Below are positions 1-9,060 of a DNA stretch of 42,877 nucleotides, one piece after another. The position numbers were made by a program, and so were the translations under genes. Every line of letters starts with the position of its first letter. Within the stretch, counting starts at the first letter, position 1. Source of the DNA: Oscillospiraceae bacterium HV4-5-C5C. GTDB lineage: Bacteria; Bacillota; Clostridia; Saccharofermentanales; Fastidiosipilaceae. The notes under the pieces were generated by a model. That model was not told the origin of the DNA. It was given only the letters and a program-made list of their open reading frames with translations, and ran no database searches. Location of the stretch: contig JAAVLZ010000023.1 of assembly GCA_012034405.1 (NCBI GenBank), positions 1 through 42,877 on the forward strand, read 5' to 3'.

Positions 1-175
1 CCAGAGCAGATAATCGTAGAGACTAAGGCCATTGGCTTTGGCCGTTTCAACCAAGCTGAAGAGGTTGGCGCTGGCCTGAGCACCTTTGGGGGTGCCAGAG
101 AATAACCAGGTTTTCCGACCGATGACAAACGGTTTAATCGACCGTTCGGCTAATATGTACGTAATGGTTATACCG
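1..175 (-). pseudogene. IS66-family transposase (TnpC), C-terminal fragment
   Basis: Reading the minus strand from about 175 to 1 gives an open stretch containing LAERSIKPFVIGRK, then WLFSGTPKGAQAS and ETAKANGLSLYDYL. These match the conserved C-terminal block of IS66 transposases (NLAERSIKPFVIGRK...LFS.TPKGA.AS...ETAKANGL). Upstream of about 175 the reading no longer resembles IS66, so the copy is broken on that side, and the other side runs off the left edge. It marks the far end of the polysaccharide locus as an insertion hot spot. I am sure of the family; whether the outer part is intact outside the window cannot be seen. Confidence 0.8.
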
Positions 176-319
176 TTCGACAACGTTCAAATGTTTCTCT
201 CTTGAATATCCGACAGGACCTTCTCATATCTTCTCCAGGATTTTGTTCGCCGCTTCTTTGCCGCTGCTACCACTAGACTAAATGTTATTTATTTTCTTAG
301 CTTTTACAATCGTCTTGAT

Positions 320-1090
320 TCATCCTCTCCGCTGTACTATTTGGTAGCAAAACAATCTAACGTTTCGTAAAACGCGTTTTATTCTGTTCCACTCCCTCCA
401 TGACCCATTGCAACAGTGAATCGCATAGTTACGTCTATCAGCCTCCTTTAAGCTACCAGCGCAATAACATGATGGATAAATGACTATCCCATCATCCAGT
501 AATTGCAGCTCATCTTTATACCTAAAACCATATTTCCGAGCACATATAGCATATATGTCCGGAGCTATAATATCCTGAAACAATTTACCTGCCTCAATAA
601 AATGTCTATTTTCATACCAATCTAAACAATCCTTTACATATTGACACCCCTTCTTAGCCCCAATAAATGCAGCTTGTAAGCAAAACCCCGGTATATGTTC
701 TTCAGTCAACCAAATACCACCTTCGCCTACTAGATTTTTAAATGGCTCAAACGCTTGCTTGTGATACTCTATGAATGTAAAGTAATTACATTTCATAAAT
801 GCACTTATATCCTTTTTTATGATTATATCTGAGTCGAGATACACCCCACCATTCTCATACAGAATTTTTAGTCTAAGGTAGTCAGTCACAAATGCCCATT
901 TTTTCAAATTATAAGCTTCTTGGACAAACGCAGGTAAAGTGTCAAAGTCAAAGTCATTGGCGGTCCATTGTTTTACTAAGAATCCATTCCTTCTTAGTAC
1001 ATCCCAAGTTTTTAGACATCTACTTATAGACTTTGGCTTTTCTTCTTCAGATAGCCAAACATAATGTATGATTTCCGGTATGCTTCTCAT
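320..1090 (-). CDS. GT32-type glycosyltransferase (capsule/exopolysaccharide)
   Basis: A 256-residue protein starting at an ATG behind a GGAG ribosome binding site. It opens with IPEIIHYVWL, the typical first strand of the glycosyltransferase family that includes GT32 and the DXD region of TcdA/TcdB-like sugar transferases. The motif YENGGVYLDSD (about residues 78-88) carries the DXD pair D86 and D88 that binds the metal and nucleotide sugar in this family. There is no signal peptide or membrane segment, so it should act at the cytoplasmic face, adding a sugar to a lipid-linked intermediate. Donor and acceptor cannot be told from sequence. It is the last gene of the locus and is cut off from the flippase gene by an IS256 remnant and a perfect hairpin, so its expression may be affected. 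Confidence 0.8.
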   Translation of the reverse strand: MRSIPEIIHYVWLSEEEKPKSISRCLKTWDVLRRNGFLVKQWTANDFDFDTLPAFVQEAYNLKKWAFVTDYLRLKILYENGGVYLDSDIIIKKDISAFMKCNYFTFIEYHKQAFEPFKNLVGEGGIWLTEEHIPGFCLQAAFIGAKKGCQYVKDCLDWYENRHFIEAGKLFQDIIAPDIYAICARKYGFRYKDELQLLDDGIVIYPSCYCAGSLKEADRRNYAIHCCNGSWREWNRIKRVLRNVRLFCYQIVQRRG

Positions 1091-1149
1091 ACTTTTTCTC
1101 CATTACTTATATTATTATAGGCTGTAGATTAACAGTAGATATCGATGAA

Positions 1150-1690
1150 AATGCGTTACGCTGCGCTGGTGATTGGCATCTGGGAGCACTCTTTCAACAC
1201 TTCCAGCACCTCCATACGCTTGTCGCCAACAATAAGTTTACACCGTCTTGGCCGCTCTGTCTGAGTCACTGAAAGGAGTCGACTTAATTGGCCTTGTCCG
1301 CTTTCATCTCCTGGGCAGCACTCAAGGCATTCTGATAGCCGTCTTCATTGACCGAAATTGCCACTAAATCGCCACATTTTTGTACTCGCCGATCCAGTTA
1401 CTACATGGGCAGAGGCCGTCTACATACATGTACGGATAGAGTCTGCTCTGCAGTAGGACAATCGCGCCATTTCTCAATATAGACATACACTTTCTTGTTT
1501 TGCTTTCTGATCGTGACGGATGATGTTTGTTTCCACAAAGCGCTTCTGTGATATCGTCCACACGGCGTACGGAGACACCAGACAGATACATCCCATTGAG
1601 CGTTTCCTCCACACTGCCGCGGACCAGTTCCTTGATCTGATCCTTGATTACTTCCTCATATAACTATACAAGTTTCTTGGGTATGGTTTG
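1150..1690 (-). pseudogene. Decayed IS256-family (mutator-type) transposase
   Basis: The minus strand carries N-terminal IS256 transposase sequence: VEETLNGMYLSGVSVRRVDD, YPYMYVDGLC and WIGEYKNVAI, then, after a stop codon around 1363, VAISVNEDGYQNALSAAQEM (about 1290-1360). After a further disruption comes KLIVGDKRMEVLEVL (about 1190-1240). Intact members of this family are about 400 residues long; here the catalytic C-terminal half is missing and the frame is broken more than once. It sits between the flippase gene and the GT32 gene, so it is an old insertion inside the polysaccharide operon. Confidence 0.8.
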
Positions 1691-1719
1691 CTGTCTCCTT
1701 TCAGAATGGTGTGTTGTAA

Positions 1720-1763
1720 GGGGGTGCGGACATTTTTTGGGACTAGGAAATGTCCGCACCCCC
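1720..1763. repeat. Perfect 16-bp inverted repeat (hairpin) behind the flippase gene
   Basis: GGGGGTGCGGACATTT (1720-1735) and its exact reverse complement (1748-1763) are separated by 12 bases. On the minus strand the hairpin begins six bases after the flippase stop codon. It could stop transcription, but neither strand has a clear T-run behind it, so an intrinsic terminator is not well supported. It lies just outside the 5' end of the IS256 remnant, so the arms may instead be transposon ends, one of them inverted. Confidence 0.7.
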
Positions 1764-1769
1764 ACCGCA

Positions 1770-3296
1770 TTACCTAATAATTCTTGCCTTGATAATCCCT
1801 AAGAAGTATTTAAACTCATCAGTTCTTGCAAATACGGCAGTATAGAACAAGTTAATACCTATACATGTAATCACAACTTTAAATATAAAGCCTAGCCATC
1901 CGCCAAAAGTAATTACAGAATTACAAAGCCAAAACATCGTGCCCGCACTTATTGCAGTCAACAGAATATACTCTCCAAACGGCAAAAAGTACTTTTTAAG
2001 GCTTACTCCAAATTTATTAAAGAGCAAATACGGCTCATACCAGAAGTTCGTTGTTATATTACTTATAAATGTTCCTAACAGAACTCCATATATACCCATT
2101 TTTAGTGAAGTAACAAAAAGCAACGATACAGTCAAATTAATAATAGCTTCTGCGATACACTTGGGTTTTAACTGCCTAAACATGCCATACGTATCATTGA
2201 ATGACAAAAATGTATTCCTAATAAGTCGCATATACAAATTCAAACATACAATGAAAACGACCTTCTCTTCCAGCAGATACGACTCTCCAATCCAAAGCGA
2301 AATAAATGGATTCACAAGGGCAAAAAGAGCTGCACAGGAAAAAGAAACCAACCAGAAATTAACAAACCATATTTTCTTAAAAGTCTTGTACACTTTATCG
2401 CTTGATTCAAGAGCTACAAGATTACCAACGCTTCCGGTCAATGCTTCAAAGATTTTTGAAATGATCGTTCGAAGCATTGTTGTGAACAAAGTATAGTTTG
2501 AATACAGGCCCAAAACAATTGTACTAACAAACTTAGAAATCAATAGATTATCTGTTGATGTAACAACTGCAGAACTAAGCTTGCTGACAAACATCGCCTT
2601 GACATTATTGTAGATTTGGTGTTGATCTTCTTTGCTCAGTCGCTCGTTTTTATATATCTTCAAATACGAATAATGCCGATCAACATAAACGGAAATAATT
2701 ATATTATTAGCTAACGTACATGCAATTTGAATCAGTAGGTAAATTATGAAATTGTGAGTTGCCAGCAAAAATATAATTTGAAGGGTATTCTGTAACGTAG
2801 TCGTGCAGATATAAGTTAATGAGGCAATATAATTTCTTTGATCTGTGATTAATATGCTCTTCTTATAAATGAAGAAGTAACTTGTCGTTGTATTCAATAG
2901 ATAAAGAATATAAATTAACGGTATTTCCGGCATATCAGGGATATCTGAAATCAGATATTTTAAGAACGGCGTTAATACTAACCCAACAACCGTGATGATA
3001 ATACCAATTGAATTATAAACCTTCTTATACAGATTAAGCAATGCAGCAACTCGTTTATGATCTCCTTCGGCCGTTGGTTTATACATAGAATATAAAATCG
3101 CAGTTCCAACACCGAGTTCAGCTAGAGATAAAAGTGTTAGAATATCGCTGAAGAGGCCACTAAAGCCCAAATAGACTTTTCCAAGTGAATATATAAATAC
3201 CGTTCTGCACAAAAAGGACATTACAGTATATATTCCTTGCTCAACAAGTGCCACAAATGTGTTTCTTATTGATTTTGTAGTTCTTGAATTATCCAT
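1770..3296 (-). CDS. Wzx-like polysaccharide flippase (MATE/MOP superfamily)
   Basis: A long hydrophobic protein with about a dozen predicted membrane segments and the layout of Wzx/RfbX-type exporters, which flip undecaprenyl-linked repeat units across the cytoplasmic membrane. The segment SKLSSAVVTSTDNLLISKFV in the middle is typical of this family. The frame is open back to 3356, but the ATG at 3296 (MDNSRTTKS) has an AGGGAT ribosome binding site and lies just after the stop of the upstream gene at 3308, so I choose it (508 residues). The next gene upstream is the iron-sulfur protein at 3308-4588, with very tight spacing, which points to one operon. Substrate specificity cannot be read. 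No frameshift is seen. Confidence 0.85.
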   Translation of the reverse strand: MDNSRTTKSIRNTFVALVEQGIYTVMSFLCRTVFIYSLGKVYLGFSGLFSDILTLLSLAELGVGTAILYSMYKPTAEGDHKRVAALLNLYKKVYNSIGIIITVVGLVLTPFLKYLISDIPDMPEIPLIYILYLLNTTTSYFFIYKKSILITDQRNYIASLTYICTTTLQNTLQIIFLLATHNFIIYLLIQIACTLANNIIISVYVDRHYSYLKIYKNERLSKEDQHQIYNNVKAMFVSKLSSAVVTSTDNLLISKFVSTIVLGLYSNYTLFTTMLRTIISKIFEALTGSVGNLVALESSDKVYKTFKKIWFVNFWLVSFSCAALFALVNPFISLWIGESYLLEEKVVFIVCLNLYMRLIRNTFLSFNDTYGMFRQLKPKCIAEAIINLTVSLLFVTSLKMGIYGVLLGTFISNITTNFWYEPYLLFNKFGVSLKKYFLPFGEYILLTAISAGTMFWLCNSVITFGGWLGFIFKVVITCIGINLFYTAVFARTDEFKYFLGIIKARIIR

Positions 3297-3307
3297 TTCA
3301 TTTATCC

Positions 3308-4588
3308 CTATATTGTTTTCTTGACATATGCTTCCGGTGGAATTACTCTCTTGCAACGATTATCAAATTCCTTTTTCTTGTTGCTAAAATAATATTTTTC
3401 ATACACAACTGGAAGCATCTTTATAAGTTCTTTTATTTTATGCAAACCCCAACTTTCATGCTTTGGTTCTGTTGGGAAATACTTCTCTGCCAGTTCATCC
3501 AAAGGTGTATCACCGAGTTCTTTGAAAAATTCCGCTCTTCTATTATCGGGAATGGCAGATTTATATATCATTCCGCCATTGCACTTTACAGCCTTTTCCA
3601 AATCAACAAGGACGGTTGTTAAGCCACTCTCTGCACATTCAAGAAGCTCTTTTCCTTTCTCTGTGTGAGCCAGGCAAAGTGTCACGTCAAACGGTATATC
3701 TGTCCTCCCCGTTATAGCACGAGAAAACCAGCAATCTCCGATCGTTAAATCGCTAATCCGGCCAATTGTCTTAAAGCTACAACTATAGCATGAGGGCCTG
3801 GAAGAAATCTCCCCCAAAAAGAACCGGCCGTAATAATCCATGTTTGCTGCTAATTCGCTGGACTTTCCGTCTCCAAAATTTACTTTAGTTACTGGAACCG
3901 AGAAATACCTTCTAGGATGTCTTTTTTCTCTCATTGCGATGCTTGTAACATTTGACTTTTTATCCTTTTCCTGCCATTTAATATATTCCTTCAAAAGTTT
4001 AGGCGATGGTGTTCCGTGGCAAATAACGTCCATCGTTATGAGATTTTCTGTACTTATTCTTTTCAGTTTTAGGTACGACAGTAACCCGTAGATTTGGCAA
4101 GGCGTCCCAGAATACAATACTTTTTCTTTATTTCTAAGGTGCAGTGCTGCGCTTTGATATGTCTTTTGAGTATTACTCTGTACATATTTTGACCTATTCA
4201 GCCGCTTTAAATCCTGTAGCTTTGAGATTTCGATGTGTTCAACAACATTATCTTTGTTATATGCTGCTCCGTAGACAAAACCATTTTTCTGCAATAACAT
4301 TGCCGCAATAGAGGCGAACACACCTCCGGAAGTTGATTCTTCAAGAAACTTAGAATTATTGCTCCAGGCAATATAGGCAGCAGGTTTATCACCAAATCTC
4401 TCATTCTTTCCATTTATAACCGGACAAACTTGCTCACAAAGCCCACACTGGACACATTTATCAGTATCAATTTCTGGATACAAAAATCCCTCATCATCGC
4501 TACTCATTCTAATACATTGTTGAGCACAAATATTATAGCAGGCTCCACAGGCTGTACAGTCTTTTTTGTTCTTTAACTCTATCAACAC
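3308..4588 (-). CDS. FrhB/FdhB-like iron-sulfur protein of polysaccharide loci
   Basis: A 426-residue protein with two N-terminal [4Fe-4S] motifs: C11, C14, C17, C21 and C45, C48, C51, C55 (the second ending in CP). They are followed by the N- and C-terminal domains of the coenzyme F420 hydrogenase/dehydrogenase beta-subunit family (STSGGVFASIA, LYSGTPCQIYGL, and the block SCYSCSFKTIGRISDLTIGDCW, shown here in full only as a landmark near residues 265-286). In F420-using organisms FrhB binds FAD and F420; in many bacterial polysaccharide clusters a relative sits beside a pyruvyl transferase, and its reaction is not established. The start is GTG, overlapping the end of the pyruvyl transferase gene by seven bases, so the pair is translationally coupled. 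A redox role in sugar modification is inference. Confidence 0.8.
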   Translation of the reverse strand: MLIELKNKKDCTACGACYNICAQQCIRMSSDDEGFLYPEIDTDKCVQCGLCEQVCPVINGKNERFGDKPAAYIAWSNNSKFLEESTSGGVFASIAAMLLQKNGFVYGAAYNKDNVVEHIEISKLQDLKRLNRSKYVQSNTQKTYQSAALHLRNKEKVLYSGTPCQIYGLLSYLKLKRISTENLITMDVICHGTPSPKLLKEYIKWQEKDKKSNVTSIAMREKRHPRRYFSVPVTKVNFGDGKSSELAANMDYYGRFFLGEISSRPSCYSCSFKTIGRISDLTIGDCWFSRAITGRTDIPFDVTLCLAHTEKGKELLECAESGLTTVLVDLEKAVKCNGGMIYKSAIPDNRRAEFFKELGDTPLDELAEKYFPTEPKHESWGLHKIKELIKMLPVVYEKYYFSNKKKEFDNRCKRVIPPEAYVKKTI

Positions 4589-5715
4589 CGTTTTCCTTTT
4601 ACTGCATTATCCAAAAAGTGATTAGCTTCTTCTCTTTTTGAATTCAACACTCTCTTAGCATTTGAAAAATCATGATTATCAGCTACCAGATCCTTAATGC
4701 TGTCAACATCTCTTATTAATCTACCAGACTCTCCTATAAGCTGCAGTACAGAGTATATTCTATCATTTGTGCTTGCTTTATCTGATGCTTGATGACGTTC
4801 AAAACACATAAACTGCTTCTCATATATAATTGAAAATGCCGTTCCATGGAATGAATCTGTACACACATACTGTGCATTGCGAATCAGGCTGAGAAAATCC
4901 TGTGGTGCTATATCATATAAATCATGATCTGCAAAGTTTTCATCTGCATCAACATATGATTTAAAATGCGGCAGATTTACAATTTTATATCCCGTTAGAC
5001 TTCTTAGTTTTGCAGCCCCATCTCTACCTTTTGAATGTGAGCCAAGAAAATAGCAGAATATATACTTCTCATCAATATGGAAAGCACTTTCATCTGCTAG
5101 GTCATGCCATTTTCTCTCAGGCATAATCAAGGTCGGATCAAGCATCCAGCAAGGAGTCTTAAAACCCAAGTCAGAAACAATTTCACATCCACTTTTTTCT
5201 CTGACCGACATATATTCAATATGCGACAGTCTTTTTTTATACGTATGTCGAAGATTAGTGGGTATAGCAGGAATGCCAAAGGATGGAGACAATGCAATTC
5301 TCCGCACCATATCAGGAACAAATTCAAGCATATAAATGTGTTCCGGTAAATTCACAGGATTCCATATCTGGTCACTACCGCATACCACTGCTTTATATTC
5401 AGCGGCTTTTTTTTTCAAATTTTCATAGCCATATATCTTGGGGGCTATTTTCAATTTTCTGTCAATGGAGGAGATTGCCGTATTTCTTTTCCTTTTTAGT
5501 TCTTCATCTAGTTCTTTTTTATTTGAACACTTACTGTCAGAAAAATATTCTCCCATGACTTTCTTTTCAATTTTCCGTTTAACTCTTTCTGGAAGATTAT
5601 GTCTAAAATTAATAATTTCGACATCATCGTATACGCTCATAAGTTCTTGAACAGCAAACGCCTGAAGTTTTGTTCCGTAATTTTGAACGTTATAAGGTGT
5701 AAGAAGTCCAATCAT
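4582..5715 (-). CDS. Polysaccharide pyruvyl transferase family protein (WcaK/CsaB-like)
   Basis: A 377-residue protein that begins with IGLLTPYNVQNYGTKLQAFA, the usual N-terminus of the PS_pyruv_trans family. It also has the family landmarks VCGSDQIWNP (about residues 110-120) and CTDSFHGTAFSII near the C-terminal third. Members transfer pyruvate from phosphoenolpyruvate to a sugar, making a ketal that adds negative charge to the polymer. It has a strong ribosome binding site (GAGGAG, seven bases before the ATG), overlaps the following FrhB-like gene by seven bases and lies four bases downstream of the glycosyltransferase at 5720-6604. Whether it really uses pyruvate is not shown by sequence: many members paired with FrhB-like proteins are uncharacterised. 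Confidence 0.82.
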   Translation of the reverse strand: MIGLLTPYNVQNYGTKLQAFAVQELMSVYDDVEIINFRHNLPERVKRKIEKKVMGEYFSDSKCSNKKELDEELKRKRNTAISSIDRKLKIAPKIYGYENLKKKAAEYKAVVCGSDQIWNPVNLPEHIYMLEFVPDMVRRIALSPSFGIPAIPTNLRHTYKKRLSHIEYMSVREKSGCEIVSDLGFKTPCWMLDPTLIMPERKWHDLADESAFHIDEKYIFCYFLGSHSKGRDGAAKLRSLTGYKIVNLPHFKSYVDADENFADHDLYDIAPQDFLSLIRNAQYVCTDSFHGTAFSIIYEKQFMCFERHQASDKASTNDRIYSVLQLIGESGRLIRDVDSIKDLVADNHDFSNAKRVLNSKREEANHFLDNAVKGKRC

Positions 5716-5719
5716 ATCT

Positions 5720-6604
5720 TCACTCCTCGAAGTTATCTTCCGTCAAATTGAAGTATTTCATTAGGTTACGCATATAAATATCGTTCATGTTTTCATGTAC
5801 ATTACTTGCATTTAATGACTTTTCCTGACTACCATCCACGACAACGCGTTTCTTTCGTATATCCTGATTACAATTAACCACTGGCGTGTGAACCAAGACT
5901 TGCATTACTTTTAGCCACAAATCATCAGCATATAAAGAAAGTTTTTGTATCAATTCAAGATTAAAAAGCGTATCACTCATACAGTGCGGCGGATATAGAA
6001 CACCTCCACAACCAGTCGCCACTAATTTCATCGATGGTTCATACGTATTCTCATCGGTCCATTTCCAATCATTATATTTTCTTAGCTTCCCGTCAGCATC
6101 AAATAAAATCCGATGTGATCTCGTTGCAACAATACAATTTTCAAACTTTTTATGGCATTCATACAATGAGCTGATCAGATCGTTGGGATACATGATATCG
6201 TCATCAATTGTGACAACAATGCTTTCAGGATGCTCCTTCATTGCATAATAATACTTTTTATGTGGTTTTATATTACATGGACGATATTCTATCTCTAAAC
6301 CATATTTCTTTAAAACTGTTAAAGACTCTGGCAACATTTCAGGTAACACTATGTCGTCAAGATAAAGAATTAACCGATCAGGTTTCAGCGTTTGACACAG
6401 AATGCTTTTTATGACCAAATGCAATGATTCAAATCGAGCAGGGAAACTCGTTAATGAAACTATAATTTTTTCACTGCGATCGTTTCTATTTAATGAGTAT
6501 GAACCTTCCGCTTTTTCAAGCTCAGCAATCCTTACTTTGAACCTCTTTCTATCTCTAGACGTCTGCTTAATAAAGTGCAGTTTCTGTATACACTTTCTTA
6601 ACAT
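5720..6604 (-). CDS. Glycosyltransferase with DDD motif (GT2-like)
   Basis: A 294-residue protein. After a basic N-terminus it shows IIVSLTSFPARF (about residues 47-58), CQTLKPDRLILYL, and VVTIDDDIMYP with aspartates 134-136, which would bind metal and nucleotide sugar in a GT-A fold. The pattern fits a glycosyltransferase group common in capsule loci. No signal peptide or membrane helix is evident. It is followed after four bases by the pyruvyl transferase gene, which suggests transfer onto a growing unit that is later pyruvylated (inference). Its upstream side is a decayed IS256 element, so it may depend on read-through across that insertion. Confidence 0.75.
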   Translation of the reverse strand: MLRKCIQKLHFIKQTSRDRKRFKVRIAELEKAEGSYSLNRNDRSEKIIVSLTSFPARFESLHLVIKSILCQTLKPDRLILYLDDIVLPEMLPESLTVLKKYGLEIEYRPCNIKPHKKYYYAMKEHPESIVVTIDDDIMYPNDLISSLYECHKKFENCIVATRSHRILFDADGKLRKYNDWKWTDENTYEPSMKLVATGCGGVLYPPHCMSDTLFNLELIQKLSLYADDLWLKVMQVLVHTPVVNCNQDIRKKRVVVDGSQEKSLNASNVHENMNDIYMRNLMKYFNLTEDNFEE

Positions 6605-6714
6605 GCTCTTGATCGCCTTTCTTTAATTTATTGTCTATAATAATATAAATCTTATCGTTATAAACATTCCAGATTGTCATCCATATAAAAGCATTGACAG
6701 TGGTCGTGTCAAGG

Positions 6715-7560
6715 TTTATGCGCTCTTTAATTCTCAATTGGCAGCTAGTGGTCCTCCAGCGGAGGAATCAGCAGTCATCACTTCTTTTGATTGGTTAGTA
6801 TCCAGATACTTCATGCTTAAGTAGCATTTGTTGCCCAAGAGGGACGTTTCCATACATCGAAGCCTCACACAAACCAGCCCTATCACGGAATTGGAACCCG
6901 GGAACACGCCTACCACTTAGGTCCTTCGTCAGATCTCACGGTTTTGTCGCTTGATGGCGTTCTCGCTCTGGATCTTCATCCAATGTTAGTGAGGAAGGGT
7001 CCTGTAGGTCAGGCTCTCCAGAATGCTATTATCCACTTACTTGGCGGCTTCCTGGTCATCATCTCCTGAAGCTTTTCTTCGACGGTCTTCGCTTTTCCAG
7101 AGCCGCTTCTATATCTTCCTGAGCATGGATCACTTTGATCATCGCATCAAGCCGGCTCAGGCACTTGTCTCCAACGAACAACCGCAGGCCGGAAAGGCAT
7201 CGTTCCTTCAGCAATACCTTGATGTTCAACCAGCTCTCACAATCGTCTTTCCCTCCATTGCGCCGATCCTCTTACGTTGCCTGTCTCTGGTGACGGCCAT
7301 GGTCACGAGAATCGCATCGTTTTTGTACATTCCAGCCCAGTTGCGCTTGAGATAGATACCATTCAGATATCCATACGGATAATGCATAACAAGCTGTCTT
7401 TGCCGCCAATGTTCAATCTTCCCATAATCTTTTTTATTCAGCTTACTAACGGTCCCGGTACATATTTTCTTGGCCCAGAGCGCCGCTGTGATGTCTTTTA
7501 CCTGACGAACGGAAATATCCGACAGATACAATTTAACCAGTGCTTCTTCCACACTCTTTC
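6715..7560 (-). pseudogene. Decayed IS256-family transposase, second copy
   Basis: The N-terminal part (7226-7552) reads VKLYLSDISVRQVKDITAAL, YPYGYLNGIYLKRNWAGMYK. About 7130-7180 gives fragments resembling VGDKCLSRLDAMIKVIHAQ. The C-terminal part (about 6780-6965) reads NAIKRQNREI-stop-RRT-stop-VVGVFPGSNS and then VCVRLRCMETS, matching NVIERLNREIRRRTRVVG.FPDGNS in intact IS256 relatives. In-frame stops and shifts make it non-functional. It differs in sequence from the copy at 1150-1690, so the two are independent insertions and not a recent duplication. It separates the polymerase gene from the distal genes of the operon. Confidence 0.82.
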
Positions 7561-7860
7561 TGATGAGATATCCTATTTCATACTAATCGTGTGCTCAATA
7601 TTGATATCATCTACTCGGATCGAGATTTGTTCTCCTTTGATTTGATGGATGTGTTCTACAATTAACATGATACCAATTGACAACGAGCTATCTCTCCTTT
7701 TTCAAAGTGCGCAATTTTGGATACGTTATCGCTTTCAAAGCACAAGTTTACTTTAATCTCGAATTAAACACGTTTTGTTCTCAGGTAAACACTGTATTCA
7801 AATTATGTTTTCTTAGTATTGCAGATTACAATAAATACTAATGTCAGATTTTCGTTTACG
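7561..7860. other. Gap between IS256 remnant and polymerase gene
   Basis: About 300 AT-rich bases. A 31-codon minus-strand frame (7573-7668, MLIVEHIHQIKGEQ...) is open but has no ribosome binding site, and I do not recognise it; it may be a leftover of the insertion. No terminator is visible behind the polymerase gene. Confidence 0.4.
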
Positions 7861-9045
7861 TCAACAGTTCAAATAAACTTTTTCACATTGTTTTACAATG
7901 CTGAAATTATCCCCAAAATAGCTTAGTACAACACAGAATAAAAACAGAGTATTTAGTGAATATACCTCAACAATAGCTCCAATCAAGTACAAAAACAGAC
8001 TGAATATCACTTGAATCGGTATTCTTCTAGCATTTTTCAATACATTCCATATACCAAAAGCCAAGCAAAGGAGTGAAATAATTCCATAATGAGCACATAC
8101 ATTTAAATAAAGACTATGGGCGTGCGTCATATCAACTCCCCACCCCATATCAAATATAAGTACCGGTCCCATTCCAATAAGCGGTCTTGATTTTATATAC
8201 GCCAATGCAATTGGCCAAATCGCAGTTCTTCCGTTAAAAGTAATATCTTTACCTAACTTTTCCGAGAAAGATTGCAATGTGTATAACTGCCCTGTAAAGA
8301 AAGTGATAAAAGTAAAAATAACTGCAACGATTATGAAGATTCGTTTTCCTCCTATCAGGTATCCCATTATCTTATCGTTCTTAACAACTGCATTAAAAAG
8401 AAGCAGAAGCCAATAGAAAACAATAATCAGGATCGCAGTCGACGAACCACATAGAAATGCTTGTAAGCTACAAATTGCCAATTGAAGGTATGTCGTCTTT
8501 GTAATTTTCCCAAATCGTTCAAACGAATTGAGTATCATGAATCCTCCTCCAATTAGGATCCACGGCAGTATAACATTTTTCCCTCCTAAAAACCAAATAG
8601 TTTGTCCAATTCGCCCTAATGCAATTCCGGATGGGAAGACAATCACTGTCACTGTATTGATAAGAAGGTACACAAAGAAAACATGAGAAAGCCAATTAAG
8701 AAACGCTTTCGAATTTCTATTAAGAAACATAAATGCCAGAAGAACAATTCCGACATCTGCAGTAATGTCCCATTTGATCGTATTTGCTGTATAGCCATTA
8801 AAGTAGCAGGAAGCAATTGCAATTATATAATATATAATAATTGAATTTATTGTTTTATTTGTCGCTTTATATTTTATGATATAATATATAATGCAAACAA
8901 TAGCAATTGGTATTTGGCTTAAGTGCCACGCATCATACAATATCGATAGATCACTTCGATACGTTAAAAATGCTGGAATCAGAAATATAATGAAAAACCA
9001 ATATACAGATATCTTCAGCTTTGGTTTTCTTATCGAAACTGTCAT
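7861..9045 (-). CDS. Wzy-like O-antigen/capsule polymerase
   Basis: A 394-residue, strongly hydrophobic protein with roughly ten or more membrane segments. It has the Wzy_C/O-antigen ligase signature: FNGRTAIWPIALAYIKSRPL followed by IGMGP and then MTHAHSLYLNVCAHYGI, the large periplasmic-type loop of this family. Such enzymes join lipid-linked repeat units on the outer face of the membrane. The start ATG has an AGAGG site eight bases upstream, and the gene follows the GT4 gene at 9061-10269 after about 15 bases, so they are co-transcribed. Flippase and polymerase together indicate a Wzx/Wzy-dependent polymer and not an ABC-exported one. Confidence 0.82.
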   Translation of the reverse strand: MTVSIRKPKLKISVYWFFIIFLIPAFLTYRSDLSILYDAWHLSQIPIAIVCIIYYIIKYKATNKTINSIIIYYIIAIASCYFNGYTANTIKWDITADVGIVLLAFMFLNRNSKAFLNWLSHVFFVYLLINTVTVIVFPSGIALGRIGQTIWFLGGKNVILPWILIGGGFMILNSFERFGKITKTTYLQLAICSLQAFLCGSSTAILIIVFYWLLLLFNAVVKNDKIMGYLIGGKRIFIIVAVIFTFITFFTGQLYTLQSFSEKLGKDITFNGRTAIWPIALAYIKSRPLIGMGPVLIFDMGWGVDMTHAHSLYLNVCAHYGIISLLCLAFGIWNVLKNARRIPIQVIFSLFLYLIGAIVEVYSLNTLFLFCVVLSYFGDNFSIVKQCEKVYLNC

Positions 9046-9060
9046 ATTATCCTCTTTTCT

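Noticed and set aside
1720-1763. Intrinsic terminator of the flippase gene
   Set aside because: The stem is perfect but there is no T-run on either strand, so I list it as an inverted repeat and not as a terminator.
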